From assembly GCF_014643775.1 (NCBI RefSeq), contig NZ_BMKC01000002.1, forward strand, positions 484,698-548,697: a stretch of DNA of 64,000 nucleotides, given 5' to 3'. Positions 20,105-28,601 of the stretch are shown here, piece by piece. Position 1 is the first letter of the stretch, and each line of letters opens with the position of its first letter. The position numbers were made by a program, and so were the translations under genes. Origin of the DNA: Arenimonas soli. GTDB lineage: Bacteria > Pseudomonadota > Gammaproteobacteria > Xanthomonadales > Xanthomonadaceae. The notes beneath the pieces were generated by a model. It searched no databases and was not told the DNA's origin. It was given only the letters and a program-made list of their open reading frames with translations.

Positions 20105-21055
20105 TCAGTCGGCGCTGCCGGCGCCCGTCGTCGCGGGCTCCGCGTTGGGGTTGGCAGACTGCTCGGCGGGGTCCGGGCCGGCTTCGGCCAGGTCGGCTTC
20201 GGCCTGGCGGATCGCGTCGGCGCTGTACCAGCCTTCGCCCACGCGCTGCATGTCCATCTCGAAGCTGATGGTTTCATCCAGCAGCGGGTAGCTGACCTTC
20301 ACGCGGGCCCGGTCGCCTTCGCGCGAGACCAGCGCGGCTTCGACGCCGTCGAGCGAGGCGTCCAGGTCCATGTCGTAGGCCTTGGCGGCCTGCTTGATGC
20401 CGGCCAGGGCGATACCGCCCTTTTCCATCGCCGGCATCATTTCCAGCGCGCGGGCGTCTTCCAGGGTCGGCAGGTCGAGTTCGCGGGCGGTGGCGCTGAG
20501 CGCGGCGATGGCCTCCCGGGCCCGGGCGCGGTCGGTGAACAGCGCCGGCTGGGCCCAGCCCAGCAGGGTGGACACCAGTTCCTGGCCATGGGACTTCTCG
20601 GAGGCGCTGAGTTCGGTGTTGGCCTCGATGGCGGCGTTGAGGAAGATTCCGGCGGTGGCCTGCATCAGCGGCCACTGGCCGGCGATCTCGGTTTCGAACT
20701 CGACCAGCTTGGGCTCGATGTCGCGCAGCAGGGCCTGTTCGGCGTCCGGCGCCATCAGGCGCGACATCATGTCGGCGTACTCGCGGGCTTCTTCCGGGTC
20801 GGGCGGCGTGGCTTCGGCCAGGCGGCGGTTCCACAGGGCTTCGGTGCGCGCATGCAGCTCGGGCGGCAGGCCCAGCCGGGACCAGCGCACCAGGTCGTTG
20901 GCGCGCAGGGCCTGGGCCTGGGCTTCGACGGCGGCGACCGGGCTGCCGGGCACGGTCGAGGCGTCTTCGGCCGGCGGGTCCCGGCGGCAGGCGACCAGGG
21001 CGAGCGCGATCAGCAGCAGGGCGGCCAGGGCCCGGAGGTTCGGGAATCGGATCAT
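20105..21055 (-). CDS. Predicted lipoprotein, unknown function
   Basis: I do not recognise the family. The 316-residue product starts with a lipoprotein signal (ALAALLLIALALVAC, Cys at residue 23). The mature part is acidic and mostly helical, with a beta-like segment near residues 240-275 (RARVKVSYPLLDETISFEMD) that resembles an NTF2/SnoaL-type fold used in some periplasmic proteins. The C-terminus is Pro/Ala/Glu-rich. It lies between pyrF (50 bases upstream) and plsB (10 bases downstream), so it is almost certainly co-transcribed with plsB, which may hint at an envelope role. Confidence 0.72.
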   Translation of the reverse strand: MIRFPNLRALAALLLIALALVACRRDPPAEDASTVPGSPVAAVEAQAQALRANDLVRWSRLGLPPELHARTEALWNRRLAEATPPDPEEAREYADMMSRLMAPDAEQALLRDIEPKLVEFETEIAGQWPLMQATAGIFLNAAIEANTELSASEKSHGQELVSTLLGWAQPALFTDRARAREAIAALSATARELDLPTLEDARALEMMPAMEKGGIALAGIKQAAKAYDMDLDASLDGVEAALVSREGDRARVKVSYPLLDETISFEMDMQRVGEGWYSADAIRQAEADLAEAGPDPAEQSANPNAEPATTGAGSAD

Positions 21056-21105
21056 GCGGCGTGAATACCGTCGGGATTGGCGGCCGAATCTACCAGATCG
21101 GGTGT

Positions 21106-21822
21106 TCAGGGCCCGTTTCCCGCGGCCCCCAGGGCCTGGCGGACCTGGGCCTGGATGGCCTCGGCGGCCGCCACCGGGTCGGCGGCGTTGCGGATCGGCC
21201 GGCCCACCACGATGTAGTCGGCGCCCGCCGCGAAGGCTGCGGCGACGTCCACGGTGCGCTTCTGGTCGTCGCCGGCGGGGCCGGCCGGGCGGATGCCGGG
21301 GCAGACAACCAGGAAGCCCGGTCCGGTGGCCTGGCGGATCGCGCCGGCTTCCTGGCCCGAGGCGATGACGCCGTCGCAGCCGGCGGCCTGCGCGGCCAGG
21401 GCACGTTCGACCACGACCTGCGAAGGCTCACGATCGATGCCCATTTGCCGAAGATCGCTGCGGTCCATGGACGTCAGCACGGTGACCGCCAGGAGGCGAA
21501 TGTCGCCCTTCTCCTGCGAAGCTGCGTGCATCATGGCGTGATGTTGGCCGTGGATGGTGCACAGGGAAACCGGATAGCGGCGCAGGCCGCGCAGGGTCGC
21601 GGCCACGGTGGCGGGCACGTCGTGGAACTTCAGGTCCACGAACACCTGCTTGCCGCGCCCGGCCAGGTCTTCGAGCACCCGGAAGTAGTCGCCGCTGGTA
21701 AGCAGCTCCATGCCGATCTTGTAGAAGCCGACCGCATCGCCCAGGCGGTCGACCCAGGCAGTGGCTTCGGCGGCCGTGGGCACGTCCAGGGCGAAGATGA
21801 GGCGGTCGCGGGCGGGGATCAT
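21106..21822 (-). CDS. pyrF: Orotidine 5'-phosphate decarboxylase
   Basis: PyrF decarboxylates OMP to UMP, the last step of de novo pyrimidine synthesis. The product has 238 residues. The catalytic block [14 protein letters not shown] holds the Lys/Asp tetrad, and the phosphate-binding end reads [11 protein letters not shown]. The ATG at 21822 gives the family N-terminus ([11 protein letters not shown]). An upstream in-frame extension overlaps the phosphatase gene and is not family-like. It is four bases after the phosphatase stop. Confidence 0.96.
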   Translation of the reverse strand: MIPARDRLIFALDVPTAAEATAWVDRLGDAVGFYKIGMELLTSGDYFRVLEDLAGRGKQVFVDLKFHDVPATVAATLRGLRRYPVSLCTIHGQHHAMMHAASQEKGDIRLLAVTVLTSMDRSDLRQMGIDREPSQVVVERALAAQAAGCDGVIASGQEAGAIRQATGPGFLVVCPGIRPAGPAGDDQKRTVDVAAAFAAGADYIVVGRPIRNAADPVAAAEAIQAQVRQALGAAGNGP

Positions 21823-21826
21823 GGGC

Positions 21827-22726
21827 TTACTCGGCGTAGTGCAGGGCGTCGAGCTTGCGCTGGCGGCGCTCGGCCTCCGGCAGCTCCCAGGCGTTGTTGA
21901 ACAGGGCCGGCTCCCAGCTGCCGTAGGTCGGGTTGGGCAGCACGAACCAGCGTTCACCGAACCAGGCCAGGTAAGGCTGCAGGGCCCGCTTGCGGCCGGC
22001 CGGGGTGTTGGCGTCGATGCTGACCATGTCGCCGATCTGGTCGCCGAACTGCATCAGCACCCGGTGCGTGCGGCCGACGTGCTGGCGGCGGCAGCCCTTT
22101 TCCGAGCCGTGCTGTTCGCAGCCTTCGACGAAAAAGCCCAGGCCCAGGAACTGGTCGTCGGACTGAATCGGGAAACCGACGGCCTTGAGGTTGGCAACGG
22201 TGGCGTCGTTGAGGTGGGCGGCGCGGTTGGAGACGTAGAAGAGGGTGACGCCGCGTTCGGCGGCGGCCTTGGCGAACTCCAGCGCGCCCGGCACCGGCCG
22301 CGCTTCTTCTTCACGCACCCAGGCGTCCCAGGTGACTTCGTTGTAGCTGCCGCCGTCGCGCACCAGGCGGGCCTGGTAGGGCGAGTTGTCGAGCACGGTT
22401 TCGTCGATGTCCACGATAACCGCCGGCGGCAGGCCGTCGGGCGGGTTGGCCCGCTCGGACGGCACCAGGGCGTCCCAGCCGGGGGTGTTGATGGCGCGGT
22501 CGAGTTCCTTGCTGGCGGCCAGGAAGGTCTGGACGGTAAGCAGCGAGTATTCCTCGGCGGTCTGCACCCAGGCCACGGCGTTCATGTTGTCGTTGGCGGC
22601 GGGGCCGGCGGCGACCGGGGCCGGTTCCGGCGCCGGGGTTTCCGCCGGCGCGCGGCTCGGCGCGGTCTGGCAGGCGGCCAGGGCCAGCACGAGGGCGGAC
22701 AGCGACAGGGTGCGCAAGGGGGTCAT
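21827..22726 (-). CDS. HAD-superfamily acid phosphatase lipoprotein (e(P4)/class C type)
   Basis: This 299-residue lipoprotein has the signal [11 protein letters not shown]. The HAD motif [21 protein letters not shown], contains the nucleophilic Asp and the second Asp of DxDxT. The later blocks [14 protein letters not shown] (motif II) and [11 protein letters not shown] (motif IV region) are also present. The layout matches class C acid phosphatases such as Haemophilus e(P4), outer-membrane 5'-nucleotidases that dephosphorylate NMN and nucleotides. A placement just before pyrF, with an AAAGGA ribosome site, suggests a nucleotide-salvage link, which is inference. Confidence 0.9.
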   Translation of the reverse strand: MTPLRTLSLSALVLALAACQTAPSRAPAETPAPEPAPVAAGPAANDNMNAVAWVQTAEEYSLLTVQTFLAASKELDRAINTPGWDALVPSERANPPDGLPPAVIVDIDETVLDNSPYQARLVRDGGSYNEVTWDAWVREEEARPVPGALEFAKAAAERGVTLFYVSNRAAHLNDATVANLKAVGFPIQSDDQFLGLGFFVEGCEQHGSEKGCRRQHVGRTHRVLMQFGDQIGDMVSIDANTPAGRKRALQPYLAWFGERWFVLPNPTYGSWEPALFNNAWELPEAERRQRKLDALHYAE

Positions 22727-22784
22727 CGGCGGGTTCCTTTCTCGAAGGCCGCCGATTCTACCCGGCGCCTGCGACGGCGTCGTT

Positions 22785-24764
22785 TCAGTCGTTGAAGAGG
22801 GCGGCGATGGCGTCCATGTGGGCGCGGCCGCGTTGCTTCTTTTCGGCGGTCTCGCGTTCGGGGTCGCTACCGTCGCGCAGCAGGTCGGCGGCGGGCAGTT
22901 CGTCCAGGAAGCGGCTGGGCAGGAGGTGTTCGAGCGCGCCCCAGCGTTTCACCTCGGCGCTGTGCGACAGGTACAGGCGCTCCTTGGCGCGGGTGATGCC
23001 CACGTACATCAGCCGGCGCTCTTCCTCCAGGCCGCCTTCTTCGACGCTGGCTTCGTGCGGCAGGTTGCCGTCCTCGCAGCCGATCACGAACACCGTGCGG
23101 AACTCCAGGCCCTTGGCCGCGTGCAGGCTCATCAGGCGCACCGCGTTGCCGGGTTCGCCACGGTCGGCGTTCGACAGCAGGGCCAGCTGCGCCGCCAGTT
23201 CGCCCGGGCCGCCGCCACGGGCGCCTTCGAACCACGAGGCCAGTTCGTCCAGGTTGGCCTTGCGGCGCAGGAAGCCGGCTTCGTCCTTGCACTGGCTGCG
23301 CACCATGCCCAGCAAGCCGCTGCGTTCGGCCAGCACCGGCACCAGTTCGGCCGGCGTCAGGCGCTGGGAGTCGTCGCGCAGCGATTCGACGATGCGGGTG
23401 AATTCGTCCAGGCCGGCCGCGGCGCGCGGCGTCAGCTGTTTCAGGAAGCCGATCTGCCCGGCCGCCCGCGACATCGGCATGCCGGCGGTTTGCGCCATCG
23501 CCGCCAGCTTTTCCAGCGTGGTCGCGCCGACCTCGCGCTTGGGCGCGGCGATCGCGCGCAGGAAGGCGGTGTCGTCGTCGGGGTTGGCCAGCACGCGCAG
23601 CCAGCTCAGCAGGTCCTTGACCTCGGCGCGGTCCAGGAAGGCGGTGCCGCCGGTGAGGTGGTACGGGATGCGCAGCAGCTGCAGCGCCTTTTCCAGCGGC
23701 CGCGACTGGTGGTTGCCGCGGAACAGGATGGCGAACTCGCCCCAGGGGATTTCCTTGGCCTGCTTGAGGTAGTGGATTTCCGCGGCGATGCGCTCGGCTT
23801 CGTGTTCGGAATTGCGGCACTGCCAGACCCGCACCGGCTCGCCGTCGCCGTGCTGGCTCCAGAGCTGCTTGAGGTGCTTGTGCGGGTTCTTTTCGATCAG
23901 CGTGTTGGCGCAGCGCAGGATGCGGCCCGAGCAGCGGTAGTTCTGCTCGAGCTTGATCACCTTCAGCGCCGGGTAGTCCTGGGCCAGCATTTCCAGGTTT
24001 TCCGGCTGGGCGCCGCGCCAGGCGTAGATGGACTGGTCGTCGTCGCCCACGCAGGTCATGTTGCCCTTCGGGCCGGCCAGCTGCTTGAGCAGGCGGTACT
24101 GGGCGCCGTTGGTGTCCTGGCATTCGTCCACCAGCAGGTAGCGGATGCGTTCGCGCCAGCCGGCGGCCAGGTCGGGTTCGGCTTCCAGCAGCTGCAGCGG
24201 CAGCCGGATAAGATCGTCGAAGTCCACCGCGTTGAAGGCCTGCAGCCGCGCCTGGTAGCGCGCGTACAGGGCGGCGGCTTCGCGCTCGCGCACGCTGCGC
24301 GCGGCCTCGGCGGCCTGTTCGGGGGTCAGTGCGTTGTTCTTGGCGGCGCTGATCAGGTTCTGCAGCGCGTACAGCGCATCGTTCTTCAGGCCCTGCGGCG
24401 AGAGGTCCTTGATGATCGACATCTGGTCGTCGGCATCGAAGATCGAAAACCCCCGGCGCAGGCCGGCGCGGTCGTGTTCGATCTGCAGGAAGCGCAGGCC
24501 CAGGGAATGGAAGGTGGTGACCGTCAGTCCCTCCGCGGCGTCGCCCTTGATGCGCTTGGCGACACGCTCGCGCATTTCACGCGCGGCCTTGTTGGTGAAG
24601 GTGATCGCGGCGATGTGCCGGGCCTCGCGCTGGCCGCTGCCGACCAGGTGGGCGATCTTTTCGGTGATCACGCGGGTCTTGCCGCTGCCGGCGCCGGCCA
24701 GCACCAGCAGGGGGCCGGCCGTGTAGGCGACCGCTTCTTTCTGGGGGGGGTTGAGGTCATGCAT
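22785..24764 (-). CDS. rep: ATP-dependent DNA helicase Rep
   Basis: Rep is a superfamily 1A 3'-5' helicase that assists replisome progress past protein blocks. The product has 659 residues. Walker A AGAGSGKTRVITEKIAHL, motif II YLLVDECQDTNGAQY, motif III GDDDQSIYAWRGA, motif IV LEQNYR, motif V VRLMSLHAAKGLEF and motif VI LMYVGITRAKERLYL are all present. The ATG at 24764 gives MHDLNPPQKEAV. It lies only about ten bases from a TACAAT hexamer (minus strand, 24775-24780), implying a nearly leaderless transcript. It is divergent from arfB. Confidence 0.96.
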   Translation of the reverse strand: MHDLNPPQKEAVAYTAGPLLVLAGAGSGKTRVITEKIAHLVGSGQREARHIAAITFTNKAAREMRERVAKRIKGDAAEGLTVTTFHSLGLRFLQIEHDRAGLRRGFSIFDADDQMSIIKDLSPQGLKNDALYALQNLISAAKNNALTPEQAAEAARSVREREAAALYARYQARLQAFNAVDFDDLIRLPLQLLEAEPDLAAGWRERIRYLLVDECQDTNGAQYRLLKQLAGPKGNMTCVGDDDQSIYAWRGAQPENLEMLAQDYPALKVIKLEQNYRCSGRILRCANTLIEKNPHKHLKQLWSQHGDGEPVRVWQCRNSEHEAERIAAEIHYLKQAKEIPWGEFAILFRGNHQSRPLEKALQLLRIPYHLTGGTAFLDRAEVKDLLSWLRVLANPDDDTAFLRAIAAPKREVGATTLEKLAAMAQTAGMPMSRAAGQIGFLKQLTPRAAAGLDEFTRIVESLRDDSQRLTPAELVPVLAERSGLLGMVRSQCKDEAGFLRRKANLDELASWFEGARGGGPGELAAQLALLSNADRGEPGNAVRLMSLHAAKGLEFRTVFVIGCEDGNLPHEASVEEGGLEEERRLMYVGITRAKERLYLSHSAEVKRWGALEHLLPSRFLDELPAADLLRDGSDPERETAEKKQRGRAHMDAIAALFND

Positions 24765-24773
24765 GAGGGCGCC

Positions 24774-24800
24774 GATTGTACCGGGCCGGCGGGTACAATC
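24774..24800. promoter_or_regulatory. Symmetric bidirectional promoter between rep and arfB
   Basis: GATTGTACC (24774-24782) and GGTACAATC (24792-24800) are perfect inverted copies separated by nine bases. Each arm contains TACAAT, a good sigma-70 -10 hexamer, pointing outward: one toward rep (minus strand) and one toward arfB (plus strand). The plus-strand hexamer ends eight bases before the arfB ATG and the minus-strand one ends eleven bases before the rep ATG. Both mRNAs would therefore have almost no leader. Confidence 0.6.
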
Positions 24801-24806
24801 CGCGCC

Positions 24807-25232
24807 ATGCTGCAAGTCACGCCCACCCTGGCCATCCCCGACGACGAACTGGTCGAACGCTTCGTGCGCTCGGGCGGGCCGGGCGGCCAGAACGTGAACA
24901 AGGTCTCGACCGCGGTCGAGCTGCGTTTCGACGTCGCCAATTCGCCGTCCCTGCCCGAGGCGGTGCGCGCGCGCCTGCTGGCCCGCCGCGACCGGCGCCT
25001 CACCGCCGAAGGCGTGCTGGTGCTCAGCGCCCAGCGCTTCCGCACCCAGGACCGCAATCGCGAAGACGCCCGCGAGCGCCTGGCCGCCGTGGTCGCCGCC
25101 GCCACTGTGGCACCGAAGAAACGCATCGCCACCAAGCCGACGAAGGGGTCGAAGGAGCGCCGGCTGGGCGCCAAGCGCGAGCGCGCCACGGTCAAGCGCC
25201 AGCGCAGCGTGTCGCGCTGGGAGCGCGAATGA
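24807..25232 (+). CDS. arfB: Alternative ribosome-rescue factor ArfB (peptidyl-tRNA hydrolase, YaeJ)
   Basis: ArfB hydrolyses peptidyl-tRNA on ribosomes stalled without a stop codon. The product has 141 residues with the catalytic loop FVRSGGPGGQNVNKVSTAV (GGQ motif). The C-terminal tail is Lys/Arg-rich and proline-poor (PTKGSKERRLGAKRER...), and in the family such a tail enters the empty mRNA channel. No stop-codon recognition domain is present, which distinguishes it from RF1/RF2. The ATG directly follows a TACAAT element. The stop overlaps the next ATG (ATGA). Confidence 0.95.
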   Translation: MLQVTPTLAIPDDELVERFVRSGGPGGQNVNKVSTAVELRFDVANSPSLPEAVRARLLARRDRRLTAEGVLVLSAQRFRTQDRNREDARERLAAVVAAATVAPKKRIATKPTKGSKERRLGAKRERATVKRQRSVSRWERE

Positions 25233-25816
25233 CCCGGGTTCCGGTGCTGCCCGACCAGGCGCCGCGCACCGGCTCGCGCTTTGGCCGCTGGCTGGGCCGC
25301 TTCCTGCTGCGCCTGGGCGGCTGGACCATCGAAGGGGAGTTCCCGCCGGTGCCGCGGGCGGTGGTCATCGCCGCGCCGCATTCGTCGGCCTGGGACGCCT
25401 ATTGGGGCCTGGCCGCCAAGCTGGCGATGGACGTGGACATCACCTTCATCGCCAAGGCCGAACTGTTCCGCGGGCCGCTGGGCTGGCTGCTGCGCAAGCT
25501 CGGCGGCGTGCCGGTGGACCGCAGTGCGCCCGGCGGCCTGGTCGACCAGACGGTCGAGCAGATCCGCGGCGCACAGCGCATGTACTTCGTGCTGGCCCCG
25601 GAAGGCACCCGCAAGCGCGTGCAGCAGTGGAAGACCGGTTTCTGGAAGATCGCCCGGCGCGCGGAGGTCCCGGTTTTCTGCGCCTGGTTCCACTACCCCA
25701 CGCGCACGATAGGCCTGGGGCCGATGGTGCACCTGACCGACGACCAGGCGGCCGACATGGCCCGCATCCGCGCCATCTACCGACCGCACGTCGGCAAGAA
25801 CCGCGACACGCTGTAG
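25229..25816 (+). CDS. 1-acyl-sn-glycerol-3-phosphate acyltransferase-like protein
   Basis: This 195-residue PlsC-family acyltransferase has the HX4D block IAAPHSSAWDAYWG, the block FIAKAELFRGPLGWLLRKLG, and the EGTR-type block FVLAPEGTRKRVQQWKTGFW. It lacks a long N-terminal membrane segment, as in short PlsC-like proteins that acylate lysophospholipids. It is translationally coupled to arfB by a four-base overlap. Whether it is the main PlsC of the cell or an accessory acyltransferase cannot be told from here. Confidence 0.88.
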   Translation: MTRVPVLPDQAPRTGSRFGRWLGRFLLRLGGWTIEGEFPPVPRAVVIAAPHSSAWDAYWGLAAKLAMDVDITFIAKAELFRGPLGWLLRKLGGVPVDRSAPGGLVDQTVEQIRGAQRMYFVLAPEGTRKRVQQWKTGFWKIARRAEVPVFCAWFHYPTRTIGLGPMVHLTDDQAADMARIRAIYRPHVGKNRDTL

Positions 25817-26012
25817 CGCCCTCGAACTTAAGCACTCTAGGAATCAGCGGTTTCCACGATGCTTGTGCCTCAGAGCGGCTAGGTGTAAATACTACCGTAA
25901 GCGACGACGTTCAATTCGTGTCCCCAGTTGGGATTTCCTACTCCCTGCGCGGAAGATGGTGGCTAGTGTGCCTGAATGGGGTTCTCACCCTAGTGAACGG
26001 AGGCATGCAGAG
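25817..26012. other. Left part of a low-G+C islet, no gene seen
   Basis: This stretch lies between the acyltransferase stop and the first islet gene. Base composition falls abruptly from about 70 % to near 50 % G+C. I see no tRNA, integrase fragment, insertion sequence or clear direct repeat with the right side. A possible but weak promoter is TTGTGC at 25863 with AATACT some 19 bases later. A GGAGG ribosome site at 25999-26003 serves the 62-residue protein that follows. Confidence 0.5.
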
Positions 26013-26201
26013 ATGAAGAAGACGAGAAAAGTTGTCCTAAAGTTTAGGGCGCCCCCAGTATTCACGTTAGATCGCGACGCTGGGCTAGTCGTAAGTAGAA
26101 AGGTGCTCGTCAAGGAGGGCATCATGAAGCGGCAGATCGATGCCACTAAGAAGCTCTTTGACGCTAGCGCTGCTAAGGAAAAAGCGAAGGCGCGCGGCTA
26201 A
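26013..26201 (+). CDS. Small basic protein of unknown function (islet gene)
   Basis: I do not recognise this 62-residue protein. It is strongly basic and begins MKKTRKVVLKFRAPPVFTLD. A mid part LVVSRKVLVKEGIMKRQID is followed by a Lys/Ala-rich C-terminal helix. The ATG was chosen because a perfect GGAGG lies nine bases upstream; a longer in-frame reading has no ribosome site. Codon use is far less G/C-rich at third positions than in neighbouring genes. It is 23 bases ahead of the membrane protein and probably forms a two-gene operon with it. Confidence 0.6.
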   Translation: MKKTRKVVLKFRAPPVFTLDRDAGLVVSRKVLVKEGIMKRQIDATKKLFDASAAKEKAKARG

Positions 26202-26224
26202 TCCGCCCCTGAGCCGAAAGCCAC

Positions 26225-27259
26225 GTGACTGTTCTGGCCCTAAGCCTTTTTATACTTGCATGCGGTTGGAAGTTCGTTAAGGACTGGCGGCTAACTCGAT
26301 TCGCGGCCCTGAAGAACTCGGGACACCCTCAGTACTTTTCTGCCGTCCTAGCAGCGGCGTACCTAGCCTGCTTATCGGCAAGCATTCATAGCCTTCTCTC
26401 TCGAATTGATGCTTACCGGGATGGCTGGAGTGCTGGGCTCACCTATTTGCCAAGCCTTTCCAAGAGCCCTGGCGATGTTGAACTTCTGGGGTTTCTGACT
26501 GCGATAGCGGCAATTTCATTTGCGGGGGCTTGTGGGCTCTCATGGTTGTTCAACCACTTTCTATTTCGCGACCCGAGACTTCTCGTGGCGCTGGCCCGAA
26601 AAGTAGGCGCGATTGAAGAGCTGGAAGAGCTTTGCATTAGATGTCTGGAGAGTGGCGTACTAATCGCTATCACTCTCAAGTCGGGAAAAGTCTATGTAGG
26701 CATTCCGGAGGCCTATTCAATTCTGGATGGCGAAAAAAAATGGATCGGAATTTGGCCAATGGCATCCGGCTACCGAGACTCAGAGCAGGGGTTGGTTCTA
26801 AAGACCTACTATCAACCCCACTATGAGCTTATGGAGAGGTCTGGAGAGTCATGCGGACCAACACTTGACGACTTCCGCATAGTGTTGCCTAGATCAGAGG
26901 TCTCGTCGGCACAATCCTTTGATCTACCAACCTACGCCCGCTTCGGTTTTGGCGTGCCTGCGGCCGAGGGTTCAGCGTTGGACGGCGATGGGGCCGCTTC
27001 AGCCCAAGTGACGAACTTGCCTGATACTCTCGATCAAATGGACGAAATCGAGAACGACGGTTCTGAAATCGATAACGCTTCAGAGCTAAGCGCAGAAATC
27101 ATGCCTCCTGAGGACGCTGCACTCCTCAGGATTTACTTTGGATTTGTCGTCTCTTTCTCGATGTTCGTGGTGCTTGTTTCTGGCACCGCCGTCTCTGCAT
27201 TTTTCCTTGCGGCTTCGCTGTATTGCTTAGTGCGCCTATTGCAGGCGCGTGACCGGTAA
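26225..27259 (+). CDS. Membrane protein with internal SH3/Sm-like segment, unknown function (islet gene)
   Basis: The 344-residue product starts at a GTG. Predicted membrane segments lie near residues 2-15, 40-58, 88-110, 303-322 and 323-340. Between them is a soluble part whose core is a short beta-barrel-like stretch (LIAITLKSGKVYVGIPEAYS, then IGIWPMASGYRDSEQGL), reminiscent of SH3/Sm-like folds. An acidic linker (residues ~250-300) leads to the C-terminal helices. I know similar 'K-S-G-K-V-Y-x-G ... S-G-Y-R-D' sequences only from uncharacterised proteins, so no function is assigned. Low G+C and AT-rich codons differ from all neighbours and suggest recent acquisition. Confidence 0.7.
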   Translation: MTVLALSLFILACGWKFVKDWRLTRFAALKNSGHPQYFSAVLAAAYLACLSASIHSLLSRIDAYRDGWSAGLTYLPSLSKSPGDVELLGFLTAIAAISFAGACGLSWLFNHFLFRDPRLLVALARKVGAIEELEELCIRCLESGVLIAITLKSGKVYVGIPEAYSILDGEKKWIGIWPMASGYRDSEQGLVLKTYYQPHYELMERSGESCGPTLDDFRIVLPRSEVSSAQSFDLPTYARFGFGVPAAEGSALDGDGAASAQVTNLPDTLDQMDEIENDGSEIDNASELSAEIMPPEDAALLRIYFGFVVSFSMFVVLVSGTAVSAFFLAASLYCLVRLLQARDR

Positions 27260-27332
27260 GACCTTTGGTTGGTGCATCTACCTTTGGTTCCTAGGGGTTT
27301 CGGAGTCTGTTCCATTGTGAATAGACTTGCCC

Positions 27333-28601
27333 ATGGATTTCATCTACGGCCTCTACGATCAGGTCACCGCGCATCCCTGGGCACACTCGGCCACCGTCGG
27401 CGTCGCCCTGCTGCTGCTGGCCTGGCTGGCCGACCAGCTGACCCAGCGCCTGCTGCTGCGCGTGCTGGTGCGGATGGTGAAGGCCTCGTCGGTGAAGTGG
27501 GACGACGCCCTGCTGGCGCGCGGAGTAATTTCACGCCTGGCCCACGCGGTGCCGGCGGTGGTCATCTATCTCGGCGTGCCGCTGGTGCCGAACCTGCCCG
27601 AAGGCGCGGTGGAGGTGGTGCGCAACGTCGCCGCCGCCTACGTGGTGCTCACAGCGGCGCAGGCGCTCAGCGCCTTCCTGGCCAGCCTGCAGGACATCTA
27701 CGAGGCCCACGACCCCGAACGCGCGCGCAGCCGGCCGATCAAGGGTTACCTGCAGGTCGCCAAGATCGTGCTGTTCGTGCTGGCGGTGGTGCTGATCGTC
27801 GCGGTGCTGGTGGAAAAATCGCCGCTGCTGCTGCTCTCGGGCTTCGGCGCCATGACGGCGGTGCTGATGCTGGTGTTCAAGGACACCATCCTGTCGCTGG
27901 TGGCCAGCGTGCAGATCCAGTCCAACGACATGGTGCGCGTGGGCGACTGGATCGAGATGCCCAAGTACGGCGCCGACGGCGACGTCATCGACGTCGCCCT
28001 GCACACGGTGAAGGTGCAGAACTGGGACAAGACCATCACCACCATCCCCACGCACACGCTGATCGCCGACAGCTTCAAGAACTGGCGCGGCATGAGCGAA
28101 TCCGGCGGCCGCCGCATCAAGCGCGCGCTGCCGATCGACCAGGGCACGGTGCGCTACCTCAGCAACGAAGAACGCGAGGACCTGTCGCGCTTCGTGCTGC
28201 TGCAGCCCTACCTGGACAAGAAGGCGTCGGAGCTGGCCGAGTGGAACGCCCAGCGCCAGGGCAAGGCGCCGGTGAACCTGCGCCGGCTCACCAACCTGGG
28301 CACCTTCCGCGCCTACGCCCGCGCCTACCTGCAGGCGCACAAGGGCATCCGCGACGACATGACCCTGCTGGTGCGCCAGCTCGACCCGGGCCCGCAGGGC
28401 CTGCCGATAGAGATCTACTGCTTCACCGGCACCACCGCCTGGAACGACTACGAAGACATCCAGTCCGACATCTTCGACCACCTGCTGGCGATCCTGCCCG
28501 AGTTCGGGCTGCGCGCGTTCCAGGCGCCGTCGGGCGGCGACGTCGCCGCGGCCGCACAGGCGCTGGGCGTTCAGCGCTCGGAGTGCCCCGAGTCGAAATA
28601 G
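27333..28601 (+). CDS. ybdG: Mechanosensitive ion channel, MscS family, YbdG type
   Basis: The 422-residue protein is an MscS-superfamily channel closest in layout to E. coli YbdG (miniconductance, 415 residues). It has N-terminal membrane helices, the pore-lining segment GFGAMTAVLMLVFKDTILSL, then QSNDMVRVGDWIEMPKYGAD and VKVQNWDKTITTIPTH of the beta domain. A long cytosolic C-terminal domain follows. I preferred the ATG at 27333 to a TTG six bases upstream. A TAGACT hexamer at 27322-27327 would start transcription at or next to that ATG, so the message may be leaderless. Its 3' end overlaps the convergent LysR gene by 31 bases. Confidence 0.9.
   Translation: MDFIYGLYDQVTAHPWAHSATVGVALLLLAWLADQLTQRLLLRVLVRMVKASSVKWDDALLARGVISRLAHAVPAVVIYLGVPLVPNLPEGAVEVVRNVAAAYVVLTAAQALSAFLASLQDIYEAHDPERARSRPIKGYLQVAKIVLFVLAVVLIVAVLVEKSPLLLLSGFGAMTAVLMLVFKDTILSLVASVQIQSNDMVRVGDWIEMPKYGADGDVIDVALHTVKVQNWDKTITTIPTHTLIADSFKNWRGMSESGGRRIKRALPIDQGTVRYLSNEEREDLSRFVLLQPYLDKKASELAEWNAQRQGKAPVNLRRLTNLGTFRAYARAYLQAHKGIRDDMTLLVRQLDPGPQGLPIEIYCFTGTTAWNDYEDIQSDIFDHLLAILPEFGLRAFQAPSGGDVAAAAQALGVQRSECPESK

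Noticed and set aside
25817-27332. Prophage remnant or integrative element
   Set aside because: No integrase, recombinase, tRNA or flanking direct repeat was seen. Only composition supports transfer.
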